Assembly (NCBI GenBank): GCA_002946415.1
Contig: NJPS01000039.1
Span: 434,001 to 498,000, forward strand
Length of the DNA: 64,000 nt
Reading direction: 5' to 3'
Source: Rutstroemia sp. NJR-2017a BVV2
Taxonomy: Eukaryota > Ascomycota > Leotiomycetes > Helotiales > Rutstroemiaceae
Each line of letters opens with the position of its first letter. Position 1 is the stretch's first letter. The notes below the pieces were generated by a model. It saw only the letters and a program-made list of their open reading frames with translations, searched no databases and was not told where the DNA came from. Below are positions 45,123 through 56,767 of the stretch, in pieces. Position numbers and translations under genes: made by a program.

Positions 45123-48100
45123 GTCGAATTTTATCGCCTCAAGCGACCGTTTTTTGATATAAGTGATGTTGTCTTAGAATGATCCGTGGGTTGTGTTTTG
45201 CATATGCGGTCTTGTGAAAGTTTGGAGGTTACTCGTCAACCTGGAATCTGGTCCGGGCTAGGATCGACAGCTTCGTTCGCCTAAATATGACGCTTTCACG
45301 TGACTGATAAGCAATTATCTTTTGCTGAACATGTGGCAGCAGCCGGCAGCTTGGACCGAGTCGAAAACGTTCATGGAACATGTCCGTCTCATCTGCTCCC
45401 ACTAATACTCTGCCAACATGAATATGTTGTCTTATTTGGCGTTAGTAGCGGCAAGCATAATTGTGGATACAGTGTTTATCCATCACGCACAATATGATCT
45501 CCAGTCGAGACTGTTTAGGGCCTGTCGAAGCCAATGTCGTGATATCAAAATTAAGTGCTGAAAATACTTAGAATGATTCGAATTGTTTCCAGTCTGTCTC
45601 ACCCGAAGTATGGTTATCTTTGAACAGCAAGCTTTTGTATCTTGGTGAAGGCTAACAGGCAGTTCGATGCAAAATATACATGTCGAGGACAAAGTATGTT
45701 GTCCGTAGGTCGCTATCAAAGAGGGGCACTTTCGACTGCATATATATAGTACTCAATACTCACATGTATGTAGGAATCTCTGCAAGACCGGAAGCCGACT
45801 TAGTTATATCCGGCTCATGTTCATCCAGCTGCTGGTCATTGGATACATTTACAGCCAGCAGTTGGTGACTTATGATTCACATCACCTTTACCTTGTACCC
45901 GAATCACGAAAAAGCCGCACACCAATCACTAGAACACAGAGACCTCTCAAATGTTTGCCTACTATCTACCTGCAGTATCCACCAGTGTAGACTTCTATTT
46001 TACTATGGTCTCTTGAAATTAATTTCAACCAGAAAAGGGGAGCTTCGCTAAACCCCTTGGCGGGTGCGACTTAATGTGCACCACAATTTTGAAGATACGA
46101 TCGACAAAATACCGCAATGGTGAAGACAAATCGGCCGAGGAGATGTTAATGTCTGGAGACCTTTTTATTTCCTAGAAGGACTGGCCCGGCATAATGAAAA
46201 TGCCCCTAATACAAACGCCCACTCTTCAACAGGACACCTGTTTCGATTCTTTTAGGGCGGGCAGAAAGACTAATAGACGGGTAGATCCGGTAGACCCAGA
46301 AGGGAACGCGGCATGAAAGATGACCTCCAGCATCAGACTTATTCTTTTCCAAAGTCGATCCACTTGGTCTTTGTTGTGATATCAACATCATGATAGTTAT
46401 CGCGATGACTGGAACCAATGTCTGCTGCTGGCAAATCAAGAATTTAGATATGGAGAGCCGGTTCACCCCGAAGCTGCTCCAAGATACGACGGCCAAGAAA
46501 TCATTCTACCATCATCTTGGCGCTTGAAATTCAACGCGATTGAAGCTAAGAAAAATGAGGATATCTCTAGATCGAATGTAGTTCACGTTGTACTGGCATT
46601 CGCTTGTATAGCTTTTGATAAAGCATTTTGTGCTCCATTGGGACATCCTTGATCCAATGAGGACGGTAACTATACCCGTCTATTGAATGAAGTTCAGGTG
46701 CTAAGCTCGAGACAGATAAATGACCATTGGCAATCGTGGTGTGAGCACGGTGATGAGGACAACCGCATGTCTGTCTGGAACGCAATGGGGCGTCAGAGAA
46801 GACAACCAGATGTTCGAAGGTTGAGAATGTCAAGGAAAGATGGCCCTGAATGCGGTGCATATGTTTGCTGCTGGCACTTTTGACTTCATTATCAAGAAAG
46901 CCGGGGATTGGTTGCGCTCCATCAGCCCCAAAACACGAGATTCAACAAGACATCAAACAAGAACATCAACTTCGCAAGTGGAAACTTCTGACGTCTCAGT
47001 CGCGCACTGTCCGTCTCTTGCAGAGAATATGCAGTGATCGCCTTATACGCAGAGTATATCGGCACGCACCGCAGTGTCTCCTAATAGAACACCGACACCG
47101 TCGTGCGGCCAGTTGCATGACGTGGGTCGGAGGTTTTCGGAGGTTGCATTGATATAAAAACGATATGACGAGGTAAAAACACTAAGTCCAGGAGAAGTGC
47201 AGTCGAGATTACCTTCATACTTCACGACAACTCCTGCAGATACATAGATCGCGGAGGAGATGTAGCCCTATCAAGCAAGATCCGGCAAGGTGGCAGAAGA
47301 AAAGAAGAGATCGAGCCTCGGACGGCTATTCAGCCACTCCACCACTCGCAAACTTCCAATCATACTGTAACAATTCAGCGGAAGTCTGAAATTTCCTTAT
47401 CAATGAAAGGAGTTCGGAAATGCTGCATTCTTCTCGCTCGTTACTAATTTAGTGTCCGGATCCGGTCAGCCAATCACATTCCGTCTTGACACGTTCCGTA
47501 TAGATAAGGAAAATCGAAAGAGCATGAACCGTCCGCAAGCAACATATTTTTCTTTTTCGAGCTCCCAGGTCGCCGGATATAACCTGCGTGGATAAAAGTG
47601 GCCTTGTCGTTTGGTCGCGTTTCTGTGCAAATCCCAAAATGTCCGCGGAAAAGGTCATCGTCCCACGGTGGGTCAAGGAGATACCTCGTTCAAGACACAC
47701 CGAACATCTCACTGCATTTCGCTGCTGAGAGTCACTGTTTCACAGCGAAGTGAAGCCATTATACATTTCAATTCATACCGCCTTTCTTCGTTGCGGGCTC
47801 GAAGAAGTCTAGTCCCCGCTTTGTAGCTCTGTTTGGTGTTGACTGGCTCTTGCCGGTTTAACTTTTGACCATCCCTCCGCGGCGTCTTGATATTGCTCTT
47901 CCATTCACTTTTCAGATCATTGCATGCTTTTCTCCCAAGACCGTAGTGGGATCTATATATCAAGATATTGCTGAAGCAATTGTCCACTAGCAGACGACTT
48001 TTGCATAGTATGACTTTTGACGCTGTAACACCTTGATTTATGAAGATTCACTGGTAGACGTGCATCACCGTTACACATATACTTCCTTGCTCTTCAATTT

Positions 48101-48139
48101 ATTCCTTCGGGGAATTTTCACACATATCACTATATCACC
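45123..48139. other. Large gene-free region upstream of nitrate reductase
   Basis: Three kilobases between two genes with no convincing open frame, RNA gene or repeat on either strand. Many short frames exist but none shows a domain, and they overlap each other freely. The right end is the nitrate reductase promoter, with a NirA/NIT4-type site at 47875 and GATA words near 47889 and 47964. The rest may be decayed sequence or an unannotated non-coding locus. Confidence 0.4.
47875..47882 (+). promoter_or_regulatory. NirA/NIT4-type site (CTCCGCGG) in the nitrate reductase promoter
   Basis: CTCCGCGG matches the NirA consensus CTCCGHGG and contains the TCCGCGG core of NIT4 sites; it lies about 260 bases upstream of the nitrate reductase ATG. 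GATA words (AreA/NIT2-type targets) occur at 47889-47892 and 47964-47967, and TATC (the same on the other strand) at 47958-47961, 48125-48128 and 48133-48136. The combination agrees with nitrate induction plus nitrogen-repression control. Seen by sequence only. Confidence 0.6.
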
Positions 48140-50830
48140 ATGAGTCTTTTTCCGCACATCGAAAATCCAGGCACAGAATTGCCAGATACAGACTGTCGTT
48201 TGCCACCAACTCCACCAGAAACCAGAGATAATAGCGGAGATGAGGTTGAGTCTGTATCGAGCCAAGACAGTCTATCTTCTCCGACACGGCAGAGATATGC
48301 CCTTCCTCCTCCGACACGACCACCTACCAAAGTTCTGAAAGAAGATTTGAAGACTCCAGACAACCATGTACCACGAGATCCACGCCTTATCCGATTAACA
48401 GGCACACATCCATTCAACGTGGAGGCTCCCTTGAGTGCGCTATACGATGAAGGATTTCTCACATCACCTGAGCTGTTTTATGTGAGAAACCACGGGGCTG
48501 TTCCACAGGTCGATGACTCTTCCATACCAGATTGGGAATTCTCGATTGAAGGGCTCGTCAAGAATCCATTCACTCTTACCTTGAAGGACCTTATCCGCGA
48601 GTACGAGCAGATCACTGTGCCAATCACGCTGGTCTGTGCTGGAAACCGACGGAAAGAACAAAACCAGGTTCGGAAGTCGAAAGGCTTCTCATGGGGTGCT
48701 GCTGGCGTTTCGACCGCCCTGTGGACAGGTGTGCCTATGTCTGAACTGATCAGAAGCGCAGGACCACTGAGGGGCGCTAAGTATGTTTGCATGGAAGGTG
48801 CTGACAAACTGCCGAACGGATACTATGGGACGTCGCTGAAATTGAACTGGGTCATGGACCCCAATAGAGGGATCATGGTAGCTCATAAAATGAATGGAGA
48901 AATGCTGCGACCCGATCATGGAAAGCCTCTACGAGCAGTAGTCCCTGGACAGATTGGTGGCCGCAGTGTGAAGTGGTTGAAAAAGATCATAGTCACTGCA
49001 GCACCCAGTGACAACTGGTATCACATCTATGACAACCGAGTACTGCCAACCATGATTAGTCCGGAGCAGAGTGCAAACGAACCAAAATGGTGGACAGACG
49101 AGAGATATGCCATCTATGATCTAAGCACAAACAGTGCAACAGCATACCCCGCACATGAAGAACGCATCTCCTTAATAAACGCTCCGCAAACATATCGTGC
49201 GAAAGGCTACGCTTATGGAGGTGGCGGACGACGGGTTACCCGAGTCGAGGTGACACTGGATAAAGGAAAGTCATGGGCGCTCGCAGACATCCGCTACCAC
49301 GAAGACGACTACCGAAACAATGTCGACGAAGATGAAACTTTATTTGGCGGCAAGCTCGATATGGAATGGAGAGAAACGTGTTTCACATGGTGTTTCTGGG
49401 AGATCGATTTACAAATTGACGATCTAGCAATTGCCGGAGACATCATGGTAAGAGCAATGGACGAAAGTATGAATGTCCAACCTAGAGACATGTACTGGAG
49501 TGTTCTCGGCATGATGAACAATCCATGGTATCGCGTCACCATAACCAAAGAGGGCGACTCTCTCCGCTTCGAGCATCCTACCCAACCCGCACTCATACCC
49601 GGCGGCTGGATGGAGCGAGTAAAAGCGCAAGGCGGGAACCTGGCCAACGGATTCTGGGGCGAGAAAGTAGGCGGAGAAGAAGAATCCTCGACTCCTATCG
49701 AAGAAAAGAAAGAGATCAAAATGACCAAAGACGGCATCACCCGGGAGATCTCAATAGAAGAACTCCGCGCCCACGACAACGACCAAGAACCCTGGTTCGT
49801 CCTCAACGGCGAAGTCTACGACGGCACCGCCTTCCTGGACGCCCATCCCGGCGGCGCAACCAGCATTACCGGCGCCGCGGCCCAAGATGCCACCGACGAG
49901 TTCATGGCCATCCATTCCGAAACCGCCAAAGCCATGATGCCTACCTACCACATCGGGACGCTATCCCGCTCCGCACGCGAAGCCCTCACTAGCGGCGAAG
50001 CCGTTTCTCCCGAGTCCCAAACCCCGCGACCTATCTTCCTCCAGCCCAAAACCTGGCAAAAAGCCATCCTCGCATCCAAGAAAACCATCTCCAGCGACTC
50101 CCGCATCTTTTCATTCACGCTCGACCACCCCGGTCAAGAAATCGGACTCCCAGTCGGTCAGCACCTGATGCTGCGTCTGCGGGACCCGGTAAGCAGGGAA
50201 GCGATCATTCGGTCCTATACGCCGTATTCGCTTGGTTCGGATAAAGGGACTTTAGATATCCTAATCAAACTCTACCTCAAAGACGACAAGAACCCCGGTG
50301 GTAGGATGACCTCTGCGCTGGACGCACTGCCGCTTGGTCATGCAGTTGATTTTAAAGGTCCGATTGGGAAGTTTGTATATAAAGGGAACGGGGAGTGTGA
50401 GATTGGCGGGAAGGAAAGGAGAGTAAGAAGATGGGTGATGATTTGTGGGGGCAGCGGGGTGACACCCATTTGGGCGGTGTTGAGAGCGGTGCTGGGGGAG
50501 GAGGGAGGAGAGGGAAGGTGTGTGCTGCTGGATGGGAATAGGAGGGAAGAGGATATTCTGTGTAAGGAGGAGATTGATGGGTTGGTAAGGGGGAAGGAGG
50601 ATAGATGTAGAGTGGTGTATGCGCTGAGTCAGCCGACGGAGAGGTGGGAGGGAGTGAGGGGGAGGTTGGATGGGGGGGTTTTGGAGAGGGAGGTGGGGAG
50701 GTTTGGGGACGGGGAGTATAGGGAGGGGGAACAGCTAGTTTTAATTTGTGGACCAGAGACGCTGGAGAGGAGTGTGCGGGGGATATTGGGGGGGTTGGGG
50801 TGGAGGGATGAGGATTTGTTGTTCTTCTGA
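48140..50830 (+). CDS. niaD: Assimilatory nitrate reductase [NAD(P)H]
   Basis: One uninterrupted frame of 896 residues, full length for fungal nitrate reductase. A Ser/Pro-rich leader (1-75) is followed by the molybdopterin domain, with the Mo-ligand cysteine C166 in LVCAGNRR, and the dimerisation domain (YGGGGRRVTRVEV; GDIMVRAMDESMNVQPRDMYW). The cytochrome b5 domain (about 530-610) has heme ligands His569 (HPGG) and His592 (AIHSETAK). The FAD domain has RSYTPYS (about 691) and GRMTSAL, and the NADPH domain has MICGGSGVTPI (about 770) and the ICGPETLE end. It reduces nitrate to nitrite in the cytosol. No introns in this copy. Nitrite reductase and nitrate transporter genes are not in the window. 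Confidence 0.97.
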   Translation: MSLFPHIENPGTELPDTDCRLPPTPPETRDNSGDEVESVSSQDSLSSPTRQRYALPPPTRPPTKVLKEDLKTPDNHVPRDPRLIRLTGTHPFNVEAPLSALYDEGFLTSPELFYVRNHGAVPQVDDSSIPDWEFSIEGLVKNPFTLTLKDLIREYEQITVPITLVCAGNRRKEQNQVRKSKGFSWGAAGVSTALWTGVPMSELIRSAGPLRGAKYVCMEGADKLPNGYYGTSLKLNWVMDPNRGIMVAHKMNGEMLRPDHGKPLRAVVPGQIGGRSVKWLKKIIVTAAPSDNWYHIYDNRVLPTMISPEQSANEPKWWTDERYAIYDLSTNSATAYPAHEERISLINAPQTYRAKGYAYGGGGRRVTRVEVTLDKGKSWALADIRYHEDDYRNNVDEDETLFGGKLDMEWRETCFTWCFWEIDLQIDDLAIAGDIMVRAMDESMNVQPRDMYWSVLGMMNNPWYRVTITKEGDSLRFEHPTQPALIPGGWMERVKAQGGNLANGFWGEKVGGEEESSTPIEEKKEIKMTKDGITREISIEELRAHDNDQEPWFVLNGEVYDGTAFLDAHPGGATSITGAAAQDATDEFMAIHSETAKAMMPTYHIGTLSRSAREALTSGEAVSPESQTPRPIFLQPKTWQKAILASKKTISSDSRIFSFTLDHPGQEIGLPVGQHLMLRLRDPVSREAIIRSYTPYSLGSDKGTLDILIKLYLKDDKNPGGRMTSALDALPLGHAVDFKGPIGKFVYKGNGECEIGGKERRVRRWVMICGGSGVTPIWAVLRAVLGEEGGEGRCVLLDGNRREEDILCKEEIDGLVRGKEDRCRVVYALSQPTERWEGVRGRLDGGVLEREVGRFGDGEYREGEQLVLICGPETLERSVRGILGGLGWRDEDLLFF

Positions 50831-51172
50831 TGGGTGCGTTTGAGGCTTGCTTGGGAGCGGGTTGCTGAAATAAGGCGTTCGTGCTGGGAGGGAAGGTTGG
50901 GAGTATATTGTGCGATGAGGTTACATGATTTACCCATTCGTAGGCTTATGGAATAACAAAATTGGAGGTCGTTCTATTCCAGCGTTTTTGAAAATTGTGA
51001 CGAAATGCAAAATCAAAAGCCTGGAGATGAGACATATTTTCTTCGGAACCGGAAACTGCTCAGTTCACAAGGCCGGCCGACTCGTAAATCTTCCATAGAA
51101 CGAACATTGAAACCTCATGATCAGGGAGATGAATGCTCGCTGTAATTACTTTTTTCTAGTCCCCCCTCTCAT
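50831..51172. other. Convergent intergenic region
   Basis: About 340 bases between the ends of nitrate reductase (plus) and SRP68 (minus); no features seen. Confidence 0.4.
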
Positions 51173-53151
51173 CTACGATCTACCAAACCCGAACCAGCCC
51201 TTCTTCTGCGATTGTTGCTGCTGCTCCTGCTGCTCCGAAACTGGCGCTTCTTCCGCCGCATCCTCCACCTCCATCCCCTCATTCTCCACCCCTTTCACCG
51301 TTCTCCGCCCCGGGTACTCCACATAATTCCACGCCGCATCAAAGAACAGCGGTTTCACAGGGACAACCTCCACCTTTGGCGGATACTTGACGATATTCTT
51401 CAGATCGACCACGCCATCGGCCGGATACTCGTGCAGACGTTCCACAAGCGGTTTCCTATAGATGGACTCCTCGCCAGCTTTCGGTATGGTTGATGTAAGG
51501 TTGGAGATCTCGACTAGAGCGCGCTGGCGCTGGAGTTCGCTTTGCAGGAGGGAGTGCAGGGATGCGGCTTCGGTGGGGGTGATGGTTAGGTTTGGGGGGG
51601 CGCTGGAGGAGCTGTCCATGGAGGTGGAGAGGTGGGAGTGCGCGGAGGAGCTTTTTTCGAAGGCGCGGGCGGTTAGGGCGAGGGCGTTTTGGGGTTTGGA
51701 CATGATTGCGTGGGAGCGGGCGAGGGTTAGACATCTGTTTTTGGGGGTTAGCTACAAGCAATGATAATAGCGACGGGGGATTTCTGCTTACTTGAGGGCT
51801 TGGAAATAGCTATATTTGGCATCTAGCTCTTCCTGAAGAGTGGAATCTGCTGCGACACCAGGAAGCTCTTTGATGGATTCGACGCTTTGTAGAATGGCGT
51901 CGTAGAGGACAAGTTTCTCTCGTAATCTTGCGAGTTTGCGTCCTGTTGCCTCTTCTTGGGTAGGTCCTTGCTTGGCTCCTTTCTTTGATTGCGTGGGTGT
52001 GAAGTCTATTGCACCATCCCGTTCGCCCACCATGACTCTATTTCTACCTATACGCCATCCGATCATGTCATAGCTGACGGCTGTCCGTGTAATCAATAGA
52101 CTCTGCATTCGCTTGTCGCCTTGACCCACACCCTCCGACGTTAATTCGTCTATCGCGTGCTTCGTGGCATCCACGGCATCTTGACTAGCAATAAGAATAT
52201 CATCGTATGCAGCTCCTCTATCTTTGGGATTGTTGCTTCCCTCGGAAGATAGAAGCTTTGCTAAATTCAAAGACGCAGCTTTCACAACTCCGAGCGCAGA
52301 AGCAATCGCAGCATCTTCCAAATCAACCGTTCGAGACCTCCAAGTTATAGTTTTGGGCGCATCAGCCGATTCGTTTGCATTTACCTTGACTTTCGCGGGC
52401 TCATCCTTCAGCGCATATTCATCGAACTTCTCCACTAGCGATACCAGTTCTGGGTCCGAAGGGAAGTTTTCCCGTGCTATGGCAGGTATAGCTAAAGTTC
52501 GTGGCATCCCCAGCTTGTATGCTCCATATCGTATGCTAGGATCGACCGGTTCCGAAAGTAGGTCCTTGAATATGTCGCTTCTAATATCCTTGGAGAGTGC
52601 GGTATATATGACCCTAGCCTCAGAATAGCTTTTAACGCATGCTTCCCAACTTTGCTTCTCAAACTGCATAGCTCCAGAAAGTGCCGCTGCATATGCGCGT
52701 GCTTCCAAAACATCGCGATCGTTTGCCCCGGTGGCTGATTGGTCAGATAGAAGCTGGAGCAGGTGGTTTGCATATGTGGCAGATTTATGTAGACGTGAAA
52801 TTATGTGCGATCGACTGGATCCAGTGATTCCTTTCGTATCGGCAGAGTGTACTTCTTTCATGGACATCGCATTGGCCCAGGCTCGTTCGGAGATGAGCAG
52901 TAGGAGGTAGACATATCTGTAGTTTGGTAAGTATCTATGCGCGTTGCAAATTGGTGTTCATACTCATGACTTTTAGCAATGTCCTCCACAGTAACTGGCC
53001 TGTTTGTATATTTTGCGCGGGGTTTGGTTGCAATTCCAAGTTTCTTGCGCAGATTATGAATTCGATTTGAAAGTTGACCTCGATAGCTTGCTGAATCCCC
53101 ATATAACTTTGCCTTGTCCCGTCCTTCGACGACAAATTTGGTGATCTCCAT
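51173..53151 (-). CDS. SRP68: Signal recognition particle subunit SRP68
   Basis: Exons on the minus strand are 52964-53151, 51792-52916 and 51173-51734 (introns of 47 and 57 nt), 624 residues. The N-terminal RNA-binding segment has GDSASYRGQLSNRIHNLRKKLG, as in SRP68. Then YVYLLLLISERAWANAMSMKE and RSHIISRLHKSATYANHLLQLL, and the AYAAALSGAMQFEKQSWEACVKSYSEARVIYTAL TPR-like helix pair. Further down are DPSIRYGAYKLG and KLVLYDAILQSVESIKELPG. The C-terminal SRP72-binding region ends in an acidic/Gln tract and KKGWFGFGRS. It acts in the cytosolic SRP on 7S RNA for ER targeting. The 7S RNA gene was not found here. Divergent from the PPR gene. Confidence 0.95.
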
Positions 53152-53593
53152 AACTTCGTGGTGTCAAGGTGATAATAAACTCACAATTGGAATTCAGATT
53201 GTGGGGTTCTGATTGATGGCCGACAGAAATGTGGATGACTAAGCTAGAGCTCCCGGGAAAAGAAAATGATGGACCGATCCCTGCTTGATATTTATCTTCA
53301 TGAATCTACAAGTCATTCATTTTTTCGCCGCTTCCTAATAGTCTACACCACGGATTGTGCCTTCTAGCGGATGGTCTACTACCAAGAACGCTTAAGGAAA
53401 CCACTTACACTCCTTCCGTGAGTGTGTGAAGCATGTTTCACGGTTAGTAAGAAATTTGAAAACATTCTCTCTGCTAAAGAATTGACTGATAGATCTAGGT
53501 TTTTCTTTGCATTTTAGACCGGCACAACGGTGACCTTCGAGAATCGTCCACTTCGCAAACACAAATAATCCGAACTCCTCCTCCTGGTAGGGC
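53152..53593. promoter_or_regulatory. Divergent promoter region, SRP68 and PPR protein
   Basis: A 442-base region between two genes that point away from each other; it must hold both promoters unless the PPR gene has a longer 5' UTR. No specific site recognised. Confidence 0.4.
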
Positions 53594-56500
53594 ATGCTTG
53601 AGCGCACGGCAGGATGTCTTGAAACAGGCAGTCTACGGCGCCTTCTACCAGGACCTCAACATTCTCTCCAAAGTCGACGCACTCTTCACGGCGGCTTCTG
53701 GTCTCATAGTGCGGTTGATCTGGAACTCTCCCCGCTATGGCAGGTTATATTAAGAGCGGCAGATGCTGGAGAAAGGCCTCAAAACAAGTCGCCCAACCAG
53801 ATTACGTCAACTGCAAATGCTGGTGTTCTGCTAGATTTCCTCTACCCCGCGGGCACCATCAGACTTCTACGAAAATGTTCCAATTGGGGTACGGATAGAA
53901 AAAATGGCAAGCAGCTCCGGCTTGGTGTGGGAAAGCTAGGCTGTCGACTATACTCCTCGTCATCTAAGGAACCTTCGCTAGCTCTGATCGCCACAGGTAT
54001 CGATACCAGTGAGACCGCCCAGGTTGAGAATGATAACCAGTCCAATATGGGGACATTGACCATTGAAAGTGTGTTCGGTGTGACGACCAAGTTTGATTAC
54101 GAGGAGGTATGGCGAAAATATGAGCTTCTGGTGCTTGATTCTCCTGTTGAGAGAAAACTACGGCTTCAAGTTTTGGAATATCTGTCGACTTCAGATCGAA
54201 TAGTGGATGCTGAGAGGGTCATCGCACTATTTGAACGAAGCGGGGAACGACGGGAGCGGCCGCGATACTATGAGATGGTTGTTCGGGCGCATCTGAGATT
54301 GCAGAACCTCGTGACAGCCACCGAACTTTACCAGAGAATCTTCGAGAAATTGAAGATTCCGGCTGGATCGTCCGAGATTATGTTGTACCTCGTGAACTAT
54401 GAGCGATGGCCGGAAGCCTTTGAACTCTGGACAAAAGTCAAGTCATATCGCTACGACGTGATGAAGACCTTGAGGTCCAGCGGTGGTCTTTCTGAGAAAG
54501 GCCATCTCTTAGCAGGTTTTGTCAATAAACTTGCAAAGTCAACCGAAATGCCTGATATACGACCATGGAAAGAATTTGCTGGAGCATTGATCGAGTCAAT
54601 CGTAGTCAGCAAGCAGAACTTCGATGCTACGAGGTTTTGGACCCTTCTCAGACACCTTAGGGTATGGCGTCTTGAATCCTCCCAACTTTATTCAGAAGTA
54701 ATTAGAATGCTACTCTCGCAGAAGCAGCCAAGACTCGCTGTTAGAGCTTACAGGAAAGCTCGAAAAAACGATAAAGTCCGCCTACCACGATCCATGTTAG
54801 ATTCCATTTTGAAAATTCACTTCGATGGCCATGATTTGATTGGTATGCAAGAAGTGTTTGCGGATTACTTACGCTTCAACTGGACTCCAAGTCGAATGTC
54901 CTACAAGCTCTGTATGACGGAGTTTGCACGTCATGGAGATGCCGAAACTGTTCATGCTGTGTTTGAGCAGTATGCCCAACGGTTTATATGGAAAAATAAT
55001 CCGGCAATATCTGCTGATGACATCGCCCCACTCCTCAACGTACATGCCAAACGAGGTGAAATCGCAAAGGTGGTTGAGGTATTCGAGAGCATCGAAACCA
55101 AGTACGAACTGAAACCAACGATTCTGTGCTACAATATTCTCATCAACGCGTATGCCAAGGTTCATGAATTTGATAAAGCCTTTCAAACCTTCGACACTGT
55201 TTTACACAGTGGGCCACGACTTCGTCCCGACGACTATACTTTCGGAACTATCATGGGAATTTGCTCTTCTGTTGGTGATTTGGAAAATGCCGTTCAAGTT
55301 TACAAGATGTCAGAAGACTACAACATTGAGAAAAGCGGTGCTATGATAAGCACTCTTGTCACAGCATTTATACAAGAGGCGCGCCTCGAGGAAGCCGAAA
55401 ACATTTGTGAGGAGGCTCTGAAAATGTCGTTAAAGGGCTCCAACACACGCATGTGGAATTCTTTACTTGGTGCTTGGGCCATGCGATATGATCTCGCCAA
55501 CGTCAATCGAATCCTGCAACGAATGTCTGAAGTAAAAGTGGAATACGATGGCTTTACTTATGCTTCTCTCATGCAGGCGCTTGCAATGGTTGGTCAACCT
55601 CATCGGGCATATGAGATATTGCGAGATGTGATGCCTCAAGCTGGTGTGCTTATCACTAGTTTCCATTACGCGATTATCATGGGAGGTTTCGTGGCCCACC
55701 GTTACTATAATCAAATACCGAAAGTCGAAGAGATGATGCTTGCTTCAAGGTTGAACAACACCGCGAGTACCAACTTTCTCGCCCTGAGAGCTGTTGCTCA
55801 TGATCGGAAACTTTTCAAGGCAGGGACTGAAGATGAAAAATTCGATAGGGCCGTGGAATTATTTGAAGACCTTATCAAATCAGTAGATCCTCGTGAAATG
55901 GCTGAGACTGCTAGGAAAGGCATCGACTATGCCCCAATCGATATTGCATATTACTCTACGTTATTTCGATACATGATATTTGTCTTCGGTACATGTGGCA
56001 AATTTGACTCCGCGAATGAGCTATACGAGCGATTCGAAAGATCACTACCGAAGAACCTACCAGAGTCGAGTCGTGGTAACATTTTGCATTCTTTGATGGT
56101 TCTAAGGCTTCGAGAAGAGAATTATGAAGCTGTTGCCAAGATGTGGAAACAAGTTGTCTCTGATACTTTCAAGAAGGCTATAGTTGGCCTACCAAAATCC
56201 GTGCCAATCTCTTCCGCTTCCGATGAGCCAAAGGAACCAGATGCCGTAAAAAGGGTTCCAATAGCCTGGGAACTTTCTTTAAGTCGTCCATTAACAACAT
56301 ACATGCAAGCTCTTCTACAGCAAAGGAAGATGCAAGAGCTGATACGGACTGTCGAAGAAGTTCAAAAAATGGGCTTTCGGTTAACTCACAAGAATTGGAA
56401 TGATTATATCCAACATCTGGCCGCAGCTCGCCGTTGGAAGACTGCGTTTCAAGCATGCGAGGATATACTGATGCCTCAGTGGAAGGGCTGGGCACGAATC

Positions 56501-56767
56501 AGAGCTGAAAGTCCAGTACGTAATCGACTGCCGTTGGAACTTAGAAGAGAAGGGAAACTCGAAACTTCGCTTCGTCCAAGTACACATACGTTTCTTCATC
56601 TTCTGGCTAGTTTTCTTCAAATTCAAGCTTCGGCGGCCGAGTCGAGAGCTTCGAGATTAATTCTCGATGATTTGGAACATGATTGCCCAAGGACGCTACA
56701 TGCTCTTAGGACTATGATCAGATCGAATGATGATTTGGAACGATTTTATTTGGGGGAGTCGGGTTGA
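53594..56767 (+). CDS. Mitochondrial pentatricopeptide repeat protein (CYA-5-like)
   Basis: A single frame of 1,057 residues. The leader (MLERTAGCLETGSLRRLLPG...RRTLHGGFWSH) is basic and hydroxylated, suiting mitochondrial import. Degenerate 35-residue helical repeats run from about residue 180 to 960, for example LCYNILINAYAKVHEFDKAF, DDYTFGTIMGICSSVGDLE, YDGFTYASLMQALAMVGQPH and ITSFHYAIIMGGF. Such proteins bind organelle transcripts. The overall size, the N-terminal pattern and the C-terminal helical part recall fungal CYA-5-type factors needed for cytochrome oxidase subunit expression; the specific target is not shown by the sequence. No introns. Confidence 0.85.
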   Translation: MLERTAGCLETGSLRRLLPGPQHSLQSRRTLHGGFWSHSAVDLELSPLWQVILRAADAGERPQNKSPNQITSTANAGVLLDFLYPAGTIRLLRKCSNWGTDRKNGKQLRLGVGKLGCRLYSSSSKEPSLALIATGIDTSETAQVENDNQSNMGTLTIESVFGVTTKFDYEEVWRKYELLVLDSPVERKLRLQVLEYLSTSDRIVDAERVIALFERSGERRERPRYYEMVVRAHLRLQNLVTATELYQRIFEKLKIPAGSSEIMLYLVNYERWPEAFELWTKVKSYRYDVMKTLRSSGGLSEKGHLLAGFVNKLAKSTEMPDIRPWKEFAGALIESIVVSKQNFDATRFWTLLRHLRVWRLESSQLYSEVIRMLLSQKQPRLAVRAYRKARKNDKVRLPRSMLDSILKIHFDGHDLIGMQEVFADYLRFNWTPSRMSYKLCMTEFARHGDAETVHAVFEQYAQRFIWKNNPAISADDIAPLLNVHAKRGEIAKVVEVFESIETKYELKPTILCYNILINAYAKVHEFDKAFQTFDTVLHSGPRLRPDDYTFGTIMGICSSVGDLENAVQVYKMSEDYNIEKSGAMISTLVTAFIQEARLEEAENICEEALKMSLKGSNTRMWNSLLGAWAMRYDLANVNRILQRMSEVKVEYDGFTYASLMQALAMVGQPHRAYEILRDVMPQAGVLITSFHYAIIMGGFVAHRYYNQIPKVEEMMLASRLNNTASTNFLALRAVAHDRKLFKAGTEDEKFDRAVELFEDLIKSVDPREMAETARKGIDYAPIDIAYYSTLFRYMIFVFGTCGKFDSANELYERFERSLPKNLPESSRGNILHSLMVLRLREENYEAVAKMWKQVVSDTFKKAIVGLPKSVPISSASDEPKEPDAVKRVPIAWELSLSRPLTTYMQALLQQRKMQELIRTVEEVQKMGFRLTHKNWNDYIQHLAAARRWKTAFQACEDILMPQWKGWARIRAESPVRNRLPLELRREGKLETSLRPSTHTFLHLLASFLQIQASAAESRASRLILDDLEHDCPRTLHALRTMIRSNDDLERFYLGESG

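Noticed and set aside
46206..47225. Several short frames that might form a gene
   Set aside because: No combination gave consistent phases, splice signals or a domain.
49309..49992. Long alternative frames inside nitrate reductase
   Set aside because: Shadows of a GC-rich conserved coding region whose main frame has all expected motifs.
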